Shown here piece after piece: positions 1 to 27,422 of a DNA stretch of 64,000 nt (position 1 is its first letter; each line of letters starts with the position of its first letter). The notes below the pieces were generated by a model. It was not told where the DNA came from. It did not search any database and worked only from the letters and a program-made list of their open reading frames with translations. The position numbers and the translations under genes were made by a program. Source of the stretch: Thysanoteuthis rhombus (Eukaryota > Mollusca > Cephalopoda > Oegopsida > Thysanoteuthidae); the NCBI GenBank assembly GCA_963457665.1, contig OY735211.1:36793485-36857484 (forward strand), in the 5' to 3' direction.

Positions 1-296
1 ATGTAATGTACTTCTGATGCTCACACTTACTTCAATTTTACACAGGTGATGTATTTTGATATAAAATAAGCAATAACTAACGAAAAAAATACATATTTCC
101 TAAGATACAATGCAGAATAAAACATAAACTCAAGTTACGACGGAAAAAAGGTATTCAAATACAATTAAAAATTCATTATCAGGTCTAAACGTTTCTGTAA
201 CTGCATAGAAAGTTTCTGAATGCTCTAACAATAAGGTATTTCACCACAGTCGTCATTCACAACTTTTAACTTTTCGAAATGGGACAGTAATGATTA

Positions 297-475
297 AAGT
301 AAAGGAGCTCTTGACTGATCAAAAACTGTCGTGATTAAACAACATAATAAAGATTTGAGCTACATGGCCAAGATGGTTGATATCCCTGTCAATACCATTG
401 GACCGAGTATTCTGAAGTTTGGCACCAAAAATCTCCCAGAGATGGGTTATGCTATTTCAAAGAGTCATGTCCGTA
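297..475 (+). mobile_element. Tc1-like transposase N-terminal relic
   Basis: Conceptual translation gives a KELLTDQK-like start, then a stretch reading LSYMAKMVDIPVNTIGPSIL and ending KFGTKNLP. This resembles the helix-turn-helix DNA-binding domain of Tc1 transposases (KELS..., SYR.IAK.LGIPVSTVG.IIRKWK...NLP). The frame is broken before LSYM and the catalytic DDE part is absent, so it is a dead fragment. The assignment rests on motif resemblance alone. Confidence 0.45.
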
Positions 476-786
476 ATCTATGATATATCATTAGGAATTT
501 TCTTATCACGTTATCTAAAACTGGAATTAAAACGGTTATTTATTTACTGGTGAAAAGTAAACTTGAAACATTCTTCCATCCATGTTTTCTTCTTAAAAGT
601 TGTATGGGTAAGTCCACTCCACTGTACTATCTGCAAAAATGATAATTGTTTTGGGGTTGGTTTTTTCTACAATTTTTCTTCAAATTAATTAAGAATCGAT
701 AAATTTCATGAAAAACGATTGAGTTATTTTAGAAAGATCGCATTTTCTAATAGACTTAACAATTAACTTCATTATCACATACACAA

Positions 787-897
787 CCAAGGCCGACAGA
801 GTTTTAGATGGAGAAACGAGCTACGCAGATTCAGAAAGTACTGGTTCTGCAGCGAATCCTAGGGAAGGTCTTTGTCCAACGAAGGGCGATAAGAGTC

Positions 898-962
<65 letters not shown>
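787..962 (+). mobile_element. RTE-type LINE 3' end, copy 1
   Basis: The last ~110 bp of an RTE-like non-LTR retrotransposon (the region encoding RGRQ...W..EL...RKYW and then GKVY at the C-terminus), followed by a (TGA)n tail at about 899-962. The same 3' end recurs on the minus strand at 5.7, 11.8, 21.2 and 27.3 kb and on the plus strand at 55.2 kb. It is 5'-truncated and carries stops and indels relative to the 55.2 kb copy. Tandem trinucleotide tails are typical of RTE-clade 3' ends. Confidence 0.7.
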
Positions 963-963
<1 letters not shown>

Positions 964-1271
964 GGTCACTCTTCACAGTAATTACGAATACCTTATGCTA
1001 AAGTAAAATTAGATTCGAAAAACAAATCATTAAGAGTAATTTTCTCCATTTTTCTCGACTTTGTTCGGAAATTAATTAAAAATGGTGTACTCTCTGATAA
1101 AATGAATGACTATTGATATTTTTTTGTTTTATATGATCAATTACAATGTATTTAAACAATAACGTACGTTTTTAATGATTTTTCAGTTTTAAAACATAAG
1201 TAAGAAATTGATATCATAAACTTCACACTTTTCAAAAAGAAAAGAAAAACGTATTTGATGACTATAATGTG

Positions 1272-2875
1272 GTTAAAACGCATCAAGACAAAAAGGCGTC
1301 AGTCCGAAAGACAAAACCGTAGTACGGACTGTTGCAAGTAACAATTGCATTCGGTCAAAAGGCATCAGACCGATATGTCAACATAATAGTACGAATATTT
1401 TGATTTAAGTTTGAACTATGAGTAATTTGCTATTTTTCTATACATTCGAATAAATAAATGTTTAATGTAATTTTTTCAAATTTGTTTCATATGTAACCGG
1501 AACAATTAGTAATGATATATTTTTCAAATCTGAATAATGAAATAAATAATATTTTAAGACCAATTTTTACTACTAAAATGAGTAATACCTGTTAATATTT
1601 GCCTTGAAGTGGCCTTAAAAGTCATACAAAGGCTATAAAAATCACAATTTCAATTAGAAGATAAAAATATGCCTTTATCAGATTTTGCCGCCATGAAATT
1701 ATAGGATATATAAAAGATTTTTATCGGATTTTTGCAATAATATCTCAAGAATATGTTGTTTGATTAAACCTTATAATTAAAAATTATACTTTTTTTTACA
1801 GCCCACGTATGACGCGGAAATGAAATAAAGACCTTTTATCTATTTTTTCTCAATGCATATTATTTAGTTTCACAATTGCAGAAGGTGAAGCTGAATATAA
1901 AAATAAAACAATTTCAAATTCCAAGATAAAAGTATACCTGATTCGAAGACTGGAAAATAACGTAGCCTTAAAATGATTTATTTATCCATACTATGAATAT
2001 CCTAAATTCTTAGGAATTCAAACGAAGAGTTGTTGAAACCAATTGTACATTTTTGCTGTTATATTTTCTGATAAAAAAGTGACGTTATAAAAATGAAGAG
2101 AAGATCGATAGCCTCTGAACACCTTTTTAAGATGCAAAAAAGGTTACCATCAAATCAATAAGTTGAATGAAATGAATAAATAAAAGCCTATAAAAATGAA
2201 AACCGAAAATGTTTCGTTTTTGAGTAAAGAAAAATCTGCTCATCAAAAGTTGATTGTAAACTTAACATTCACTTCATTAAATCATATAAAGGCTCTAAAA
2301 AAGTATTATTTTTAAATAAAAGGTATAATCCAACAACATATTCATCATTTATTAACGCGAAAATTTCATTAAAACTTTTTTTATTCATCCAAATTTGCCA
2401 AAAATCTTTCGATATGACAGCAAAATCTAATATATACATAAGTATGTTTTTTAATACTTAAAATATACTTTACAGAGATTTTGTATGACTTTTTGAGCCA
2501 CTTCAAAGACTGACTATCAGATATTACTTATTTTAGTGGTAAAAGAATTTGCCTTATATATTTCTCATTTCATTTGAGAGTATTACTCAATCTATGACTC
2601 AAATTTGAAAAAAAATATTACTTATTCCTCCTGTGACATATGGAAGGAAATGAAAAATAAAATTACAATAAACCCTATTTACCCTTTAAATTTACAAAAA
2701 AAAAAAAGAAATACTAAATCAAATTCCTTCGTTTGTACAAAATATTCATTCTACCGTTTTGATATTCTGGATTGATGCCTTCTGACCGAATGCAACTGTA
2801 ACTTGCAATAATCCGTATTACACTGTTGTCTTTTTGACTGAAACATTTTGTCTTGAGGCTTTTTGACGTGGGATT
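1272..2875. repeat. Large foldback (long inverted-repeat) element, copy A
   Basis: The left part (1272-1400, continuing to about 1700) is repeated as an imperfect reverse complement at about 2450-2875. The outer arm contains GCATTCGGTCAAAAGGCATC on the left; its counterpart GATGCCTTCTGACCGAATGC lies near 2775. Inner stretches around 1550-1690 pair with about 2460-2600. Both halves share the same order of motifs, so the whole ~1.6 kb can fold on itself. There is no coding capacity beyond short random ORFs. It is homologous to the element at 4.0-5.6 kb. It looks like a non-autonomous DNA transposon with very long arms, but the family is not recognised. Confidence 0.72.
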
Positions 2876-4039
2876 CGGAAATATTAGCAAAATCAACCGC
2901 ATATTCTTTGTTAATCAAATATACTTACAAGGGTTTATTTTTTAAAAATTGTTTTATCATTTTGTTTATTGATATTTAGTACTAATTTGTTATTTATGAT
3001 ACTCACGAGCTAGCTGTTTATGTATCGAGGGAAGAGTTGATCAAACAAATATGCCAAAAGTTCAATTCACTCCAATGATTACGTAAGCAATGAAACTTGT
3101 ATTAATAGGGAGTACAAAAATGGAGCAGTAATTAAAGTTGCATTTTAGTGTCGACTTCATTTGAATGTGGTATATGTAGACAGTGATTTCACTTTCCTTT
3201 CTCAACTGTCGAATCACTCTCGCACTAAGCTCTAACCATCTTCTGCATTTTCAAACTAAATATTCATTTCTGGTGGTAGGGATTTTGATGATAAAACACC
3301 AAATTTTGCAATTGATAATTTGTTTTGGTAAATTTCAGCGATCAGTCTGTTTGTTGCATATTGGAAATGGCAAAAAAAGTCAGCGGTCAGGAATCCAAAC
3401 AAGCGTTACTTTCTGAAAAGACTATCATATGTATAATGTAAATGCATTACTAATTATTTTACCATAAAAAAAAGCTGTTGAAAAAATTAAAAATATGTCG
3501 TAAATGATTTTACTAGGGAAGTGCATTGCAAATCAGGAAAAAAGATTGTTAGTGGTAAAGAATTAAGGCAAGCGTTCGTGATGAAATAGAGCTATTATAT
3601 GTATAATTGTTTCCATGTTCAAAATCATTGTTTAATTGTTGCATAGGTATGCTCAAATATTTTGGTTAATCGAAAAAAATTCTTCAATATTTTTCTGTTG
3701 ATTGATTAAGAAATATAGCGACTTGTTTTATTATGTGTTGTTGTTTATTATAATTCACGATTTGGTGAGTTATGTGACGTTAAATGTAATTTCTAATTGA
3801 AAAAACAACACTTAATTGATATTCAATTCAAAACGAAACTGACTTGCATGCGAGAGACTATAGTGAATTGATACATACACAGAAATAATTGATAAAATCC
3901 AGTGTTTCAGACTACCATCCCTTTTAAAGCATCGTCAAGTCAGACGAAAATGATACATTGAAAATAGAATTACCACCACCTTGCCTTCCAGCACCCCCCA
4001 CCACCGCTTGCCTTCTGGCGCCCCCTACAAAACTCTTGA
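2876..4039. other. Spacer between the two foldback elements, no gene seen
   Basis: AT-rich sequence of ~1.1 kb with only short ORFs (for example 77 codons at 3183-3416) lacking any recognisable motif. It separates two homologous foldback elements. I see no RNA gene or promoter. Confidence 0.5.
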
Positions 4040-5612
4040 CTCCCAGAATCCATGCCAAGAGGCACCAAGACAAAGTTCACCAGTCAAAAGGACAACAGTG
4101 TAGTGCAGACTACTGCAAGTGACAATTGCATTTTGTAAAAAGGTATCAGTCAGAAATGTTGACACTGGAATAAGAATATTTCAACAGAATTTGCACTAAT
4201 ATTTAATTCAAGTGATAAAACAAGCAATATTTTCAAATCAAATAAGTAATATTTTAGGACATTTTTTTACAACTAAGATAAGTAATATCTGTTAGTCTTT
4301 GCTTTGAAGTCTCTCCATAAGTCATACAAAGTCTCTACAAAGTATAATTTTCAATTGAATGATATAATTATGTCTTTATCAGATTTTGCCATCATGAAAT
4401 AATAAAAATAAATGAAAGAAAAATTGAATGAATCAAAAGGTTTTAATTTCTTTTTGCATAAATATTTTGTGAATATATTGATTGATTATATCTTCTGAAT
4501 AAATAATATACTTTTTAGATTCCGTGTATGACTCTGACTGAAAAACTAAATCAGTTGAGTTTATGATCAACCTTTAAACGTTTGATAAGTTGATTCTTTC
4601 TTTATTTAAAAACTTGATAGACAACAGTTTTTTTTTAAATTTTCCTTTTTTTAGGTTTTCAATAATTCTTTTTTTTTAATCTTTTCAATGGACACTTTTG
4701 TCCGTCCCTTTAAATAGTGCTCAAAAGCAGTTGCTCTTTCTTCATTTCTATAATATCGCCTTTCATCGACAAAATATGACGGCAATGGCGAAAAATGAAT
4801 TTGAACAATTTTTCGTTGTTCAAATCGTTAAGAATCTCGGATATTCAAAGGATGGATAAGTAAATTATTTTAACAGCTTTTTGTTAGTTTTCAGTTTTCG
4901 AATCAGGTGTGAATGATTTTGTTTTAGAATTTCAAATTGGTTTATCTTCCGTTAAAAATTTTAACGCGACATTTCATTAATATTCAGTTTCCCTTCTTGC
5001 GATAGTGAGACTAAACTTCTAACCATTTGAAAAAAATTGAATGAATAAAAGGATTTATTTAATTTTTTGTGTCTTATATGGGCTCTAAGTGTAAGTATAT
5101 TCAAACAACATATTTAAGGCAAAGATGAAATTAAAACATCTTATTCATTTCACGATTCCATATCGGAAAATCTGATAAAGACATAATTATATCTTTTAAT
5201 TGAAAATTATACTTTCTAGAGCTTTGGTATGGGCCATTTCAGAGCAAAAAGATAATAGATATTACTCATTTTAGTTGTAAAAAATTTCCCGAAAATATTT
5301 CTCATTTCATAAAAAATTATCATTTATTTCATTATTCAAATTATTAAAAAATAATTATGACTTATTCTTCTTATGACATGGTACGAAATAGAAAAATAAA
5401 GTCACAAGAAAAAAGTTCATTCATTTGAATTTACTGAAAATACTAGATTGAATTTATTCATTTGTACAAATTCAGTCAAAATATCTGTACTGCAGTGCTG
5501 ACATTCTGGTTTGATGATTTTTGACCGGACGTGATTGTAACTTGTAGTAGTCTGCAATACACTGATGTCCTTCTGACTGATGCTTCTTGCCTTGATGCCT
5601 TTTGTCCAGCCA
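4040..5612. repeat. Large foldback (long inverted-repeat) element, copy B
   Basis: The left arm at 4055-4170 (ACCAAGACAAAG, then CAGTCAAAAGGACAACAGTG) is mirrored as reverse complement at 5490-5610 (ending CTTGCCTTGATGCCTTTTGT). Inner segments 4251-4400 and 5150-5310 also pair, including GATTTTGCCATCATGAAAT on the left against a diverged mirror near 5150-5180. The arms match copy A, so the two are members of one family. Near the midpoint a perfect 10-bp hairpin sits at 4799-4825. No transposase is visible. The right end lies close to an RTE LINE tail beginning at about 5697. Confidence 0.75.
4799..4825. repeat. Perfect 10-bp hairpin near the centre of foldback copy B
   Basis: The stem ATTTGAACAA (4799-4808) pairs exactly with TTGTTCAAAT (4816-4825) around a 7-nt loop. 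It lies within ~30 bp of the geometric midpoint of the surrounding 1.57 kb inverted repeat, as expected for the turn of a long hairpin. Confidence 0.6.
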
Positions 5613-5696
5613 CCGACTGGTACCCCTACCAGCCCCTTCAATCTTCCTGCTATCCCCAAGGTGGTTGTAGCGCCCAAGGTGAGAATCATTGGTATA

Positions 5697-6280
5697 GTCC
5701 ATCATCATCATCATCATCATCATCAGTCTTTTATCGTCCGTCGTTGGACATAGACCTTCCCCAGGATCTGCCACATTTCCCTATCATGGGCATCGCAGAG
5801 CCAGTATTTTCTGAATTTGTCTAGTTCATTTCTCCATTTTGTATTTTGTCGGCCTCGGTTTCGTATGTGGTCTCTGGGGAACTATGTTGTGAGTCGTCAT
5901 GTCCATCGGTTGTCTTTCATTCTTGCAACATGTCTAGCCCATTGCCATTTGAGTTTTCTAACAGATTATATGATGTTTCTAACTCCTATCTTCTTCCTGA
6001 CATATTGTGCTGTCTTGTGATATCTCCATGTGAGGTTGAGTATGATTCTCTCATGCGCACGCTACATGCTTCTCATTTTGCAGGTTTGTCTCTTGGTTAG
6101 GTTCCATGTTTCAACTCCATAAGTGACTATCGGGAGGATGCATTGGTTGTATACTCTTTTTAGGATTATTGGGATCGTCTTGTTTTTGAAGGTTGAGCTT
6201 GCTCTGCCGAAGGCTTGCCTTCCAAGAGTGATTCTTTGCTTGATTTCTTCTTCTTTTGTGGGTTTCATAGAGATTCGGCC
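5697..6280 (-). mobile_element. RTE-type LINE 3' part, copy 2
   Basis: Minus-strand fragment ending in a (TGA)n tail (ATC repeats at about 5700-5724 on the plus strand). Translation gives the C-terminal region shared by all copies: KEEEIKQRITLGRQAFGRAS, then VYNQCILPIVTYGVETWNLT and KRQTCK, then a degraded C-terminus. Upstream reverse transcriptase and endonuclease domains are missing, so the copy is 5'-truncated near 6280. Frameshifts split it into at least two reading frames. Confidence 0.82.
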
Positions 6281-6600
6281 GCGTACACCAGACTACATGG
6301 CAATTTAAGTTAGTGGTTCCCAACGTCTTCAAGGTTATTTCCCACTTTCGTTGATAAGTTTCATCCATTCCATTCAAGTAAGTTGCAACAAAGAATAATT
6401 TCGAATAATGATTTTATCCTGCGTATAATTAGACAGCATTATAATAAGAATTAGTTTGTTTTTTAACTGCAGCTTTGTTTTTGCTACTCTGAGAAAGAAA
6501 AAAAAGATAACGACAAAAGGCTAACACCATGACTAAATCTAAAATAAATCTAATAATCAAAAGTGGTAAGGAAAATTCACACCCTCCGTTGTAGCCACAC

Positions 6601-6605
<5 letters not shown>

Positions 6606-6664
<59 letters not shown>
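6606..6664. repeat. (AT)n microsatellite
   Basis: About 58 bp of nearly pure AT dinucleotides, immediately 5' of the first SINE-body copy. The same AT tract/SINE-body junction recurs near 6930, 52740 and 53085. Confidence 0.95.
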
Positions 6665-6667
<3 letters not shown>

Positions 6668-6780
6668 CAATAGTTGAGTTATCAACAGACAGCTGTTTCG
6701 TTGTAATACAACTCTTCAGTGTGGCTGTAGACTATCCATTATCCCATCCAATGTGTGTGTTTATGTGTTTGTGTGTTCTA
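6662..6780 (-). repeat. SINE 3' body, copy 1
   Basis: It contains the block ACAGACAGCTGTTTCGTTGT followed by an ACTCTTCAGTGTGGCTGTAG-like stretch. The same block forms the 3' body of the tRNA-headed SINE seen complete at 53085-53245 (minus strand). The tRNA-like head is absent here. A near-identical copy follows at 6947-7062, including the GTGTGTGTTTATGTG tail. Confidence 0.7.
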
Positions 6781-6789
6781 TCGTTTTGT

Positions 6790-7215
6790 CCATCTGGACT
6801 CTGAAGAGACAGGATATTAATGAATCAGTCAAAATATAGCCCCCTAAAGGTATAAAAAAAACTTTTTTTTGTCAAAAATTTTTTTTTTTTTAGGAAGGTT
6901 CAAGTGTCGTACTGATGCCAATTTTCAATATATATATATATATATAATCAATAGTTGAGTTATCAACAGACAGCTGTTTCGTTGTAATACAACTCTTCAG
7001 TGTGGCTGTAGACTATCCATTATCCCATGCAATGTGTGTGTTTATGTGTTTGTGTGTTCTATTTTTTTTACCACAGATTTGAAAATTGGCATCAGTACGA
7101 CACTTGAACCTTCCTAAAAAAATAAATTTTTGACAAAAAAAAGTTTTTTTTAATACCTTTAGGGGGCTATATTTTGACTGATTCATTAATATCTTGTCTC
7201 TCCAGAGTCCAAATG
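6790..7215. repeat. ~137-bp inverted repeat flanking a SINE body
   Basis: The left arm 6790-6927 and right arm 7079-7215 are reverse complements with only a few differences; shared words are AATGAATCAGTCAAAATATA and CAAGTGTCGTACTGATGCCA (left orientation). The ~150-bp spacer holds the second SINE body. No ORF. With the first SINE body the order is body, arm, body, inverted arm. Confidence 0.85.
6947..7062 (-). repeat. SINE 3' body, copy 2
   Basis: Nearly identical over ~115 bp to 6662-6780, differing at about one base in the core. It is preceded by a short (TA)n tract, and lies in the loop of the inverted repeat 6790-7215. The tRNA head is lacking. Confidence 0.7.
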
Positions 7216-7929
7216 GTTTTTTTATACACTATTTTAGATCCTTTCAAGTGGGTCACGCCAGTGATGTCATAAATGGAATTTATTCTGACAATATTTATTC
7301 TTCCATAGATTCTTTTTACATGATTTCAAATTTTGACGGCACAGCGATTCAATTATTGTCTGTTTAAATTATTTTTATTCCTCTTACCCTTTAATGAGAT
7401 GGATTTTAAACAATGAATTACTATACTGTCGTATGCTATTTGTTAACTTCAAGTGCTTTCTAGTAAAAGTATTGTTCTAATATTTTTCAATTTGTTGACT
7501 TCTACAAGTTATAAAAAAAATGATACGTATTTCAGAACCAGTGTAAAATATCGTTTGTATATATGAAGAAAAGAAGGTAGCAACAATTTTTTCTTTGGAA
7601 ATTTATACCACAAGCAACCATGCGTAAATATGCAGTCTGCTTCACGCTCGGTGAAACAAAGAAGAAATTACTTGACGTGGTGAAAATATATAAAATCAGT
7701 GTCATCGGAATATCAAGATAATATTTTCAAATTAATACTATTATTTATTTATTTAGTCATTTTGGAAAGCCCAGACGCACATACACACACTCACATCCAT
7801 GCATGACTGCACATTCACAATGAGAAAAAAATTTCCCCAATTTTTTTTCTGGGGGTGATCTTTACAAAAAAAAAGTAGATAAATAAAATGAAAATAGAGA
7901 TAGGCGCAAGCAAAAAGGTAAATGCTAAG
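7216..7929. other. 5' flank of the VWA/chitin-binding gene, no gene seen
   Basis: AT-rich sequence without a supported ORF or RNA gene. It contains poly(A)/poly(T) runs and ends just before a compact promoter at 7930-8021. Confidence 0.5.
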
Positions 7930-8021
7930 CTTCTGATTGGCCGAAACAGTTTTTTCTTCCGCGTTCACTGGCTCTATATAAGGAAAACTCCTCGTCAGAT
8001 GCAGTAATATAGGAGAAAAAG
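7930..8021 (+). promoter_or_regulatory. TATA-type core promoter of the VWA/chitin-binding gene
   Basis: A clean TATA box, CTATATAAGG, lies at 7973-7982, with an inverted CCAAT box (CTGATTGGCC) about 40 bp upstream at 7932-7941. A TATA-directed start would fall near 8000-8010 (TCAGATGCAG), giving a 5' UTR of only ~15-25 nt before the ATG at 8022. Such a strong TATA/CCAAT arrangement suits a gene expressed highly in one tissue, but that is inference. Confidence 0.6.
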
Positions 8022-23931
<15,910 letters not shown>

Positions 23932-24189
23932 GCATATCACGAAAAGACGCATCCCTTCTCTTATAACCTAATTAGCTTCAGCCTAAGAAATTAACATTTG
24001 ATTTCTACCAATTGATTAAGGCTTAAAGGAATTTGTGTAAGCATCTATTGCTTATTGATCTGTTTTCTATTATCGCTTGCTTTTAAAATTTGTATTATAT
24101 AAAATAGCGGTGAACATTCTTCGGTATCAAACATTCTACGTGAAACCATAACTTTTTCTGGAAAATAACTCACTAATATATGTACTAAT

Positions 24190-24195
24190 AATAAA
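24190..24195 (+). terminator. Candidate polyadenylation signal
   Basis: AATAAA about 260 nt after the TAA of the VWA/chitin-binding gene. A further AATAAATAAA lies at about 24625-24634. Either could end the transcript. Confidence 0.5.
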
Positions 24196-25058
24196 ATCAT
24201 GCATTGTGTCCTTTCAGTTTCTGTGTTATCAAATACCAGGTGCTACGAAAAAGTCTTGGGAAATTGAATATGAAAAATTGTTCAGATTCCTTGAACTTCT
24301 AAGAGCACCTCGTATATTTTCTTTAGAAGACATCTCCGGAAGATTAGCAGTCAACCAATGCTTAAGCTACTCCTTTGTAAAAGGATTGTTTAAAATTCCT
24401 TTGACTTCATCAACGTGTTTCTTAGTTGTTGAATATAACAGACTAGAAGATTATTTTAATTTTATTAAAAAAACGTTCAAGCTCAATGTTTTATTTATGT
24501 CTTACAGATATACATGATACCGTATCTTTCAAAGTTTTACAATCTTATAAGACGATTCTATGATTTATCTTATCTTGATATATTGTGATGTTACTTATGG
24601 GATTTTAATGTTCTTAAATCAAATAATAAATAAATTCTTCCATATTGAAAATTCACTTTAATGTATCACATTTATTTATGATATCCAATTTCTATATGTA
24701 CGTAAATGATCACAAAAGAAACGGTCATAAAAAAATACAGCTAAAATAGCCAAAGTTGTTCATTAGTCTTTATTTTTTTTTACTTACGATCGGTTACTTC
24801 TCTGTGGTTGACTCTAAATCCTCTCTTTAAGATGGCAAGAATCCTCACAATGTAATACGCCTTGTACTGAAAGCAAATAAAATTAATATGTTGAAATGAA
24901 ACTTCTTTCTTTCTTTCTTTTATTCTTAAATATGTTTTCTTTTTCTCAGTTTTATTCCATATCTTCATTTAAGTAAATTACAAGCCATTTTGTGTTACCT
25001 ATAATTCACGTGTTCCCGGCTTGTAAATTTTAAATTTATTCCTTATTTTTCTCCTTCT

Positions 25059-25101
25059 CTGTCTGTCTGTCTGTCTGTCACTCTCTCTCTCTCTCTCTCT
25101 T
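25059..25101. repeat. (CTGT)n(CT)n microsatellite
   Basis: Five CTGT units run into about ten CT units. Confidence 0.9.
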
Positions 25102-26354
25102 TGAAATGTTGCCACAAGGTATTGTTACCAACAATTCTTGTATTCATCTGAGGCAGAAAACAAAATTAACTCATCAACAACCGTAGTAAAAGTTGTATTA
25201 GTAATAGTAACATTATCAGCGGTCAGTAGCCCAACGAACACGCGTACACACAGCAGAAGAGCTGTTTTGACAACACCCTCTCTCCCTCTTTCTATTTATT
25301 GTCTAAGACAGATTTGCAAAATGTATCTTACGTCATTAATCGATAAACAAATATGCTTAGAATTGGGGGGGGGCTACGTTTATATAGAGTGTCAAAAACT
25401 GTATGTACAGTTTGATTGTTGACGATCAATAATATCTATGGACTTCATACACATTTTTGCATTTCTTACAATATCGATTTCCATTATCCAAATGTCTTTT
25501 ATCCGAAAACTAATCACGATCCGAAAAGAAAAGTCGTTACAGAGTCGTGGGCTGTTGAGTGTGTATACATTTTTAGCAAACCCTGTGGACAAACAAATAT
25601 GAATTCAGACAAAAAATATAGATGCAAATGTACACCCTCCCACGTATTCATGTCCTTCCCCTCCCCCATAGGTTATCCCAATGACACGATCTGTTCCACA
25701 CTCATATAGGAGAAGGAAACTTTGATTTGCAGATTTTTAGACCTGATGTCAAAGCAATTTGTATAAAATCTCGCATTATAAGAAGACAATGACGATTTCA
25801 CTAGGTTAGTTATTGAATAATCAGAGACCAAAGTGCTCTGGTTCAATATCAGCATTTATTTTTTCATCGGTTGCTGGATAATTGTACAACAGTGTTACAT
25901 TAAATAAACAAAAGTGAACATTCCAACACAAATCGCCTTTTCTTTTTCACAAATTCGTCATTTCATCCAATCATATTATTCGCAATCACTTATCAAAATT
26001 ATTAATTTCTCATGGCTTGACTTAGTGGACAAAAAAATTTGGATTTGATTCTGCGGCTTTTGCAAGTTCGGCCTGACTCACAGGGTTGAGGTAACTCCTT
26101 CCAGGGTATCTGCAGAAGGCCTGTCAACTGGAGGGAGGGCTGGTTTCATGGTGGTGCCTCCTCATGGTTGATTGGGAACGAGCTCTCAGACTTATGCATC
26201 GAAAAAGTAGTAATTGAATAAATGAAAAATATGATATTATTTATCCGTTTTATGCATTTTCTTTCAAGCATTTTCAGACTAAACATAGGAACCGCCAATC
26301 AGAATTGTTATCAAAATTGTCAACATAGGTTTCTTTAGTTTTTTAGTTTTCAAG

Positions 26355-26403
26355 TTGGACTGGCTGGCTAGCTGGCTGGCTGGCTAGCTGGCTGGCTGGC
26401 TGC
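26355..26403. repeat. (GGCT)n with periodic TAGC variants
   Basis: Eleven to twelve tetranucleotide units. The pattern CTGGCTGGCTAG recurs, so a 12-20 bp higher-order unit is present within the tetranucleotide array. Confidence 0.85.
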
Positions 26404-27233
26404 CAATATATGTAAGCATCACACATAATGGAGCTATAAACTTGAACATTCACTCCTAATTATGTATAGGAAAAATATTTATTTCTAACCCTACCCCCAA
26501 TAAGTTTTTAGTGAGGGTTCAATTTGAGATGAAAGTTCATTTTAAATTGATCTCTTGATTTGTGTCTAGCAGTACTCACGCTTATTTTTCGAAAGTTCAG
26601 ACGTTTTTTTTTCAGGGAGTGAGGGATCACTGTCCAACAAAATGCGAGGGAAGTAACTTATTCATTCATCACTTCTTTTTCCAATATCTTAATTCATCAC
26701 CCCCCGACATGTTCATGTTACTATTTAGTGAATAACCAGGCCTGTTTTATTTATCTATCGAAAGTTTAGATAAATATTGAGCTAAATAAAGTTAATTAAG
26801 ATGCGTGATGATTTGGGCAAGTTGAGTGCGTTTTATACTTGCATCGCACCGTCGATGCAATCTTTCGGTGATCTCAGATCCAGTCGCCGGGACTGCACAA
26901 GGAAACGCTGCATCTGTTTCGTATCAAGAATAAGAGTCCATTTATAATTGTAAACCATTTTATTTTGTTATGTCCCTCTTTCGTTTGTGCAACTGATCAA
27001 AACAGATCAAATGTCGCTGAAGATTCCTGTAGCTAGAATGCAACATTTTCCATTTGGCATTATATACAAACGATAGGCGAGAATAGGTTCTTACCCAACT
27101 TCTTTTCTGAGAGACGAAAACATTCCTGCCGGACCCCAAGAGAGGTTCAGCGTCCAACTCACTTTTACTACTACCAATTTTATAATACTATCAATGTGTG
27201 GCGATGCCCCCCCATCTCTCTCCACCTTTAAAC

Positions 27234-27236
<3 letters not shown>

Positions 27237-27274
<38 letters not shown>
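27237..27274. repeat. (GA)n microsatellite
   Basis: About 18 GA units followed by an imperfect CGAGAGAG extension. Confidence 0.95.
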
Positions 27275-27277
<3 letters not shown>

Positions 27278-27339
27278 GAGAGTAAAAACTTTTTAGGTAG
27301 ACCCTGTTAGAAATTCGAGTTTGTAGAAGGGTAATTTGC

Positions 27340-27341
27340 AG

Positions 27342-27422
<81 letters not shown>

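Larger units (their letters stand above)
1..1271. other. Intergenic, no gene seen
   Basis: AT-rich sequence with many stop codons in all frames. The only recognisable pieces are a Tc1-like transposase relic near 297-475 and an RTE LINE 3' end with its trinucleotide tail at 787-962, listed separately. The rest shows no coding or RNA signal that I can support. Confidence 0.6.
24196..27236. other. Intergenic, no gene seen
   Basis: AT-rich DNA with short ORFs of no recognisable family (the 103-codon ORF at 24206-24517 is the longest). It contains CTGT/CT repeats (25059-25101), a GGCT/TAGC minisatellite (26355-26403) and a GA repeat (27237-27274). No RNA gene supported. Confidence 0.55.

Noticed and set aside
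24206..24517. 103-codon ORF after the chitin-binding gene, preceded by CTTTCAG
   Set aside because: It lies beyond a stop codon and polyadenylation signal, has no recognisable domain and reads like translated AT-rich 3' DNA.
26030..26210. Segment with TCACAGGGTTGAGGTAACTC considered as a SINE or small RNA
   Set aside because: No polymerase III boxes, no copies seen in the window, no fold that I could support.
27343..27420. Long TCA array considered as a CRISPR or satellite
   Set aside because: It is a simple trinucleotide tail at the 3' end of an RTE LINE; no spacers or repeats of CRISPR type, and the genome is animal.
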